Positions 59,771-64,000 of a stretch of DNA of 64,000 nt are shown in pieces. This DNA is from Pseudomonas sp. IAC-BECa141 (lineage in GTDB: Bacteria > Pseudomonadota > Gammaproteobacteria > Pseudomonadales > Pseudomonadaceae): the NCBI RefSeq assembly GCF_020544405.1, contig NZ_CP065410.1:3100001-3164000 (forward strand), read 5' to 3'. The notes beneath the pieces are model-generated. The model ran no database searches. It saw only the letters and a program-made list of their open reading frames with translations, and had not been told where the DNA came from. Positions within the stretch are counted from its first letter, which is position 1. Each line of letters starts with the position of its first letter. A program made the position numbers and the translations under genes.

Positions 59771-60719
59771 GATCAACCCCCAGCGCCTGGGCAAACGCCT
59801 TGACCAACGGGCTGCGCACGGTGTTGTGTCGCAGGATCAGATTGAACGGCGTGTCGAAGTGGATCAGCTCCGGGCACACCGCGCGAAACTGCCCGGCGGC
59901 CACCAGCGTGGCGGCGTAATGCTGGGGCAGAAAGCCCACGAAACGCCCGGTCTTGATCAACAACGCCACCGCTTCGACCTGGGTCGCCGAGGCGGAATAA
60001 CTGTCGTAGCGGGCAAAGTTGAGCTTGTCGCGATGGATCGCATAGCGGTGGTTGATGCACTCGTAATCCTGCAGCACGTTGCCGCCTATCTGGTCTGCCG
60101 GCAGGTCGAACAACGGGTGGCCGACGGCGCAGTAAGCCTGCGAGCGTTCTTCATAGAGCGGGTAATAATCGAATTCTTCGCGCTTTTGATATACCGGAAC
60201 GATTCCGGCCACTAAGCGGCCTTCCACTACGCCTCTTTCAACTTCATCCAACTGGGTCGCCTGAAGTTGAAACCTTACTTTCGGCGAGTGTTCATTTATC
60301 TTTCTAAGTGCGGCAACTAACGGCGAATTATCGTCGCTGATCGTATTGTCGATCACCCCCACTCCCAGATCACCGATAAGTTCGTTCTGCGCTGAACTAA
60401 GCCGGTCACGAAAGTTGTCGACCGAGGCAAACAAGTCAATCGACGCCTGATACACCAGACGCCCCTCTTCGGTCAGGTGAAACCCTTCGCGCCCCCGGGT
60501 ACACAGGCGCATGCCGATGCGGATTTCCAGGTCGGAGATCTGCTTGCTGATCGCCGCCAAGCCCACGTTCAGCTCGTTTTGCGCCGCGCTGAAGCCGCCG
60601 GCCTCGACCACCGCCTTGAACACCTTGAGCAGTTTGAAATCCAGTCCGCTGAGGGCCAAAGGTGCCCGGTGAGCGGTTTTGACCGGTGGGTTTCCGGAAT
60701 TGGAAAGTGGGGTTTCCAT
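59754..60719 (-). CDS. LysR-family transcriptional regulator
   Basis: 321 residues. After a 25-residue leader comes the HTH LKVFKAVVEAGGFSAAQNELNVGLAAISKQISDLE, then a LTTR effector domain. ATG 60719 is the first in frame and follows AGAGGT by twelve bases. It is divergent from the argH-amino-acid ABC operon, with two inverted repeats between them, so it probably controls that operon. Confidence 0.88.
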   Translation of the reverse strand: METPLSNSGNPPVKTAHRAPLALSGLDFKLLKVFKAVVEAGGFSAAQNELNVGLAAISKQISDLEIRIGMRLCTRGREGFHLTEEGRLVYQASIDLFASVDNFRDRLSSAQNELIGDLGVGVIDNTISDDNSPLVAALRKINEHSPKVRFQLQATQLDEVERGVVEGRLVAGIVPVYQKREEFDYYPLYEERSQAYCAVGHPLFDLPADQIGGNVLQDYECINHRYAIHRDKLNFARYDSYSASATQVEAVALLIKTGRFVGFLPQHYAATLVAAGQFRAVCPELIHFDTPFNLILRHNTVRSPLVKAFAQALGVDLKATA

Positions 60720-60811
60720 AATGCTGATTTACCTCTGGCGCAATGTTCAACAATCTGTGTCCAACAACAAAAACATCGCCGGCTAATAATAATGACCACA
60801 GAAAACAAGCC

Positions 60812-60825
60812 TTGGCAACCGCCAA
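60812..60825. promoter_or_regulatory. Inverted repeat TTGGC-N4-GCCAA
   Basis: TTGGCAACCGCCAA, about 90 bp upstream of the LysR start, is a possible activation site for the divergent LysR regulator. Pattern only. Confidence 0.35.
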
Positions 60826-60837
60826 AAAATCCCGAAC

Positions 60838-60857
60838 ATCAGTGCCAACTCACTGAT
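60838..60857. promoter_or_regulatory. Perfect 7-6-7 inverted repeat, LysR-type operator candidate
   Basis: ATCAGTG-CCAACT-CACTGAT is a perfect 7-bp inverted repeat, 170 bp before argH and about 120 bp before the LysR start. Its position in a divergent LTTR promoter fits a recognition site. Confidence 0.5.
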
Positions 60858-61027
60858 CGGCAAACATAAAAAGCTGACACTTCGATCAGCTCTTGTCTCT
60901 TTGCAACTGCCCTCTTGAAAACTGCTTTGGCCTTATTCCGTCCGCGGCTGTTCGCTAAATAGCCAGCGCGATTTTCAGGGCCATGCACACCGATTTCAGT
61001 TCGCTTTACCGACGAGGAAAACAACAA

Positions 61028-62455
61028 ATGTCTCAAACCACCGACCGTCTCTGGGGCGCCCGTTTCAAAAGCGGCCCGTCCGCAGCCCTGGCGGCCCTGT
61101 CCCGTTGCCCCGAGCGCTATTTCCGCCTGACGCCGTACGATCTTGCCGGCTCCAAGGCGCACGCCGGGGAGCTGCAGCGTGCCGGCCTGCTGGACGAGCA
61201 GGAAACCCGCACGATGATCGAAACCCTGGACGGCATCGGTGCCGATTTCGCTGCCGGGCGCATCGCCCCGACGCTGGACGACGAAGACGTTCACACCTTC
61301 ATCGAACGCCTGCTGACCGAGCGCCTCGGCGCACTGGGCGGCAAGCTGCGTGCCGGCCGCTCGCGCAACGACCAGACCGCCAACGATCTGCGCCTGTTCC
61401 TGCGCGATCACGTGCGCACCCTGGCCGTGGAAGTGCTGGCCCTGCAAACGGCGCTGGTGGATCAGGCCGAGCAGCACGTCGAAAGCATCTGCCCCGGTTT
61501 CACCCACTTGCAGCAGGCGCAACCGATCGTGTTCGCCCATCACCTGCTGGCCCACGCCCAATCGATGTTGCGTGACGTGCAGCGTCTGGTGGACTGGGAC
61601 GCACGCACTTCGCTGTCGCCCCTCGGTGCTGCGGCCATGGCCGGTTCCGCCATCGCTCGCCAGCCGCAGCAATCGGCCAAGGAAATGGGCTACGCCGGGG
61701 TTTGCGAAAACTCCATCGACGCCGTGGCCAGCCGCGATCACGTCGCCGAATTCCTGTTCATCGCCAGCATGCTCGGGATCAATATCTCGCGTCTGGCCGA
61801 AGAGTTCTGCCTGTGGTCGTCGCGCCAGTTCCGCTGGGTCGATCTGGATGACGCCTACGCCACCGGCAGCTCGATCATGCCGCAGAAGAAAAACCCCGAC
61901 ATCGCCGAACTGGCCCGGGGCAAGGCTGGTCGCCTGATCGGCAACCTGACCGGCCTGCTCTCGACGCTCAAATCCCTGCCGCTGTCGTACAACCGCGACC
62001 TGAGCGAAGACAAGAACGGCGTGCTCGACAGTGTCGACACTCTGCTGCTGGTGCTGCCGGCCATGGCCGGAATGGTTGCGACCATGACCGTCAACGTCGA
62101 GGAATTGCGGCGTCAGGCGCCGCTGGGTTTCACCCTCGCCACCGAAGTCGCCGACTGGCTGGCGGTGCGCGGTGTGCCGTTCAAGGAAGCCCACGAAATG
62201 ACCGGAGCGCTGGTGCAAGCCTGCGAAAAACACGACCTCGAATTGTGGGAAGCCTCGCCGGCATTGCTGGCCGAGATCGACCCGCGCCTCACGGCAGACG
62301 TGCGTGACAGCCTGACCCTGGAAGCCGCCATCGCTGCCCGCAGCGGTTGGGGCGGCACCGCGCCGCAACAGGTGCGCGAGCAGATCAGCCGCTTGAAAAC
62401 CGCCCTCGCCGCGCAGCAACAGTGGACCGAAAACTACCAGGGCTTCCGCCTCTGA
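61028..62455 (+). CDS. argH: Argininosuccinate lyase (second-type, ABC-linked)
   Basis: 475 residues of the fumarase/aspartase superfamily: AGRSRNDQTANDLRLFLRDH, GFTHLQQAQPIVFAHHLLAH (catalytic His), signature GSSIMPQKKNPDIAEL. It would cleave argininosuccinate-like amides to a fumarate product. It sits upstream of a polar amino-acid ABC importer under a LysR regulator rather than with biosynthetic arg genes. It may therefore be a catabolic or specialised paralogue acting on an imported amino acid. ATG 61028 (MSQTTDRLWGARF) fits the family start. Confidence 0.9.
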   Translation: MSQTTDRLWGARFKSGPSAALAALSRCPERYFRLTPYDLAGSKAHAGELQRAGLLDEQETRTMIETLDGIGADFAAGRIAPTLDDEDVHTFIERLLTERLGALGGKLRAGRSRNDQTANDLRLFLRDHVRTLAVEVLALQTALVDQAEQHVESICPGFTHLQQAQPIVFAHHLLAHAQSMLRDVQRLVDWDARTSLSPLGAAAMAGSAIARQPQQSAKEMGYAGVCENSIDAVASRDHVAEFLFIASMLGINISRLAEEFCLWSSRQFRWVDLDDAYATGSSIMPQKKNPDIAELARGKAGRLIGNLTGLLSTLKSLPLSYNRDLSEDKNGVLDSVDTLLLVLPAMAGMVATMTVNVEELRRQAPLGFTLATEVADWLAVRGVPFKEAHEMTGALVQACEKHDLELWEASPALLAEIDPRLTADVRDSLTLEAAIAARSGWGGTAPQQVREQISRLKTALAAQQQWTENYQGFRL

Positions 62456-62462
62456 GCCGGGT

Positions 62463-62483
62463 CCCCCTCCCACCGGGAGGGGG
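62463..62483 (+). terminator. Strong hairpin between argH and the permease gene
   Basis: CCCCCTCCC-ACC-GGGAGGGGG is a perfect nine-pair GC stem eight bases after the argH stop, followed by TTGATC rather than a T-run. It may lower downstream expression or protect the 3' end of the argH mRNA rather than fully terminate. Confidence 0.5.
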
Positions 62484-62516
62484 TTGATCGAAAAGTACAG
62501 TGTACGGAGAAACACC

Positions 62517-63395
62517 ATGAGCCAGACTCAGGCAGAACGACTCCAGGCGGAGCGCAAACTGGCGGAAAACCAGTTCGACATTACCCAGTACCAACACGTG
62601 CCACGGCGTTATTACGGGCGGATTTTCTTCGCCACCGTGATCGTCATCGCCATCATCGGCCTGGTGCGGGCCTTCGCCGAAGGCAAGATCGAATGGTCGT
62701 ACATCGGCCAGTTCCTCACCTCCGAAGCGATCATGTGGGGCCTGTTCAACACGATCATCATGGCCGTGCTGGCCATGGCGCTGGGCATCGTGTTCGGGGT
62801 CATCACCGCCATCATGCGCATGTCGGCCAACCCGATCCTGCGCTACGTGGCAGTGACCTACACCTGGCTGTTTCGCGGTACGCCGCTGATTCTGCAACTG
62901 CTGTTGTGGTTCAACCTGGCGCTGATCTTCCCCACCATCGGCATTCCCGGCCTGTTCCAGCTCGACACCGTGAGCCTGATGACGCCGTTCGTGGCCGCCC
63001 TGCTCGGCTTGAGCATCAACCAGGGCGCCTACACCGCTGAAGTGGTACGCGCCGGCCTGCTGTCGGTGGACACCGGCCAGTACGAAGCGGCCAAGTCGAT
63101 CGGCATGCCACGCCTGCAAGCGCTGCGCCGGATCATCTTGCCCCAGGCCATGCGAATCATCATTCCGCCGGTCGGCAACGAATTTATCGGCATGGTGAAA
63201 ATGACCTCGCTGGCGAGCGTGATCCAGTACTCGGAACTGCTCTACAACGCCCAGAACATCTACTACGCCAACGCCCGGGTCATGGAGCTGCTGATCGTCG
63301 CCGGTATCTGGTACCTGGCCACCGTCACCGTCCTGTCCTTTGGTCAAAGCCGTCTGGAGCGTCGTTTCGCTCGCGGCGCCGGCAAGCGTTCTTGA
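62517..63395 (+). CDS. Polar amino-acid ABC transporter permease
   Basis: 292 residues of the HisM/GlnP type: a long N-terminal cytoplasmic tail, TM near 33, then the permease core with [41 protein letters not shown] and the EAA loop [25 protein letters not shown] lies eight bases before ATG 62517. Together with the ATPase downstream it forms an amino-acid importer; no binding-protein gene is seen within the window. Confidence 0.92.
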   Translation: MSQTQAERLQAERKLAENQFDITQYQHVPRRYYGRIFFATVIVIAIIGLVRAFAEGKIEWSYIGQFLTSEAIMWGLFNTIIMAVLAMALGIVFGVITAIMRMSANPILRYVAVTYTWLFRGTPLILQLLLWFNLALIFPTIGIPGLFQLDTVSLMTPFVAALLGLSINQGAYTAEVVRAGLLSVDTGQYEAAKSIGMPRLQALRRIILPQAMRIIIPPVGNEFIGMVKMTSLASVIQYSELLYNAQNIYYANARVMELLIVAGIWYLATVTVLSFGQSRLERRFARGAGKRS

Positions 63396-63405
63396 GGAAT
63401 CCGTC

Positions 63406-64000
63406 ATGAGAAGCATCGTCAAGGCCGTGAGCCTGAACAAATATTACGACCAGTACCACGCGCTCAAGGACATCAACATCGAGGTCGAGCAAGGCGAAGT
63501 GCTGTGCATCATCGGCCCGTCCGGCTCGGGCAAGAGCACCCTGCTGCGCTGCGTCAATCAGCTGGAAAAGATCGACAAGGGCGGCCTCTGGGTCGACGGC
63601 GAACTGGTCGGCTACCGCGTCGTCGGGCACAAGCTGCACGAACTCAACGAGTCGCAGATAGCTCGCCAGCGCCTGGCCACCGGCATGGTGTTCCAGCGCT
63701 TCAATCTGTTTCCGCACATGACTGTGCTGCAAAACATCATCGAGGGCCCGTGTCAGGTGCTCAAGCGTTCGCCCAAGGAGGCGCACGAAGAAGCCCTGGA
63801 ACTGCTGGCCCGGGTCGGCCTGGCCGACAAACGCAACAGCTACCCGATTGAACTCTCGGGCGGTCAGCAGCAACGGGTGGCGATTGCCCGAGCCCTGGCC
63901 ATGCGACCCAAGCTGATGCTGTTCGATGAACCTACTTCGGCACTCGACCCGGAACTGGTCGGTGAGGTGCTGTCGGTGATGCGCGACCTGGCGCAGACCG
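63406..64000 (+). CDS. Polar amino-acid ABC transporter ATPase (3' end outside window)
   Basis: The first 198 residues are visible; the end lies beyond base 64000. Walker [18 protein letters not shown]-loop [16 protein letters not shown], signature [18 protein letters not shown] and Walker [17 protein letters not shown], as in GlnQ/HisP. GAGGA precedes ATG 63406. It follows the permease by 10 bp in the argH operon. Confidence 0.93.
   Translation, partial: MRSIVKAVSLNKYYDQYHALKDINIEVEQGEVLCIIGPSGSGKSTLLRCVNQLEKIDKGGLWVDGELVGYRVVGHKLHELNESQIARQRLATGMVFQRFNLFPHMTVLQNIIEGPCQVLKRSPKEAHEEALELLARVGLADKRNSYPIELSGGQQQRVAIARALAMRPKLMLFDEPTSALDPELVGEVLSVMRDLAQT

Larger units (their letters stand above)
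60720..61027. other. Divergent LysR/argH control region
   Basis: 308 bases, AT-richer than its flanks, holding two inverted repeats (60812-60825 and 60838-60857) and the argH ribosome site GAGGA near 61015. No gene is seen. Confidence 0.6.

Noticed and set aside
60839..62518. Long antisense open frame (559 codons) opposite argH
   Set aside because: The amino-acid composition is a GC-codon shadow without domain logic; argH on the plus strand is complete with its signature.

Overview
The window is a typical Pseudomonas chromosome segment, most like the P. fluorescens / P. putida lineages. The evidence is high GC content, an Anr/FNR-type regulator with universal stress proteins, the arnBCADTEF-ugd order, an OprI-like lipoprotein, SpuI/PotF-type polyamine genes, and a 106-bp GTTCCCACGC-type intergenic repeat common in this genus. 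The organism name is inferred from gene content. I saw no rRNA, tRNA or CRISPR array.

Layout. (1) 1-8.6 kb is a low-oxygen/stress block. On the minus strand lie an OprI-like lipoprotein, a universal stress protein (USP), a flippase-like membrane protein, a Mg2+-type P-type ATPase, a second USP and a phosphoribosyltransferase cut by the window edge. On the plus strand are an FNR paralogue and a zinc alcohol dehydrogenase. FNR boxes lie in the two control regions. The flippase frame runs without a stop into the N-terminus of the ATPase, and the rest of the ATPase lies in another frame. (2) 8.6-12.9 kb is a fatty-acid-type catabolic operon: 3-hydroxyacyl-CoA dehydrogenase, acyl-CoA dehydrogenase and Fe-type alcohol dehydrogenase. 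It ends in a broken thioesterase remnant that marks a junction with block 1. (3) 13-25 kb holds a LysR regulator with an SdsA-like alkyl sulfatase, a DUF1302-DUF1329-YidH-DUF202 envelope operon, a second LysR regulator, an MFS carrier, an acyl-CoA dehydrogenase and an acyl-CoA ligase.

(4) 25.5-30.5 kb: DUF3833 lipoprotein, FeS cryptochrome/photolyase, hybrid histidine kinase and TspO, a possible light/tetrapyrrole neighbourhood. (5) 30.5-35.5 kb: AraC regulator, gamma-glutamylpolyamine synthetase, polyamine-binding protein and FAD amine oxidase, that is, gamma-glutamylation-route amine uptake and catabolism. (6) 35.6-39.1 kb: pqiB-pqiC without pqiA, and an orphan sensor kinase on the opposite strand.

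(7) 39.4-59.8 kb is a lipid A/LPS modification region: an Ais/PmrG-like phosphatase, one ArnT paralogue paired with a second GT39 protein, then the complete arnBCADTEF-ugd operon ending in another GT39 gene. It is interrupted at 43.7-48.4 kb by a Fur-box-preceded FbpABC-type iron importer and a stand-alone tyrosine recombinase whose stop codon abuts fbpC. (8) 59.2-64 kb: GNAT acetyltransferase, a LysR regulator and a divergent argininosuccinate lyase-amino-acid ABC transporter operon that runs off the right edge.

The strongest leads are the flippase/ATPase frame arrangement, the thioesterase scar with its 16-bp tandem duplication, the doubled ArnT/GT39 pairs, ColR-like sites before both LPS blocks, and the unusual FNR recognition helix.
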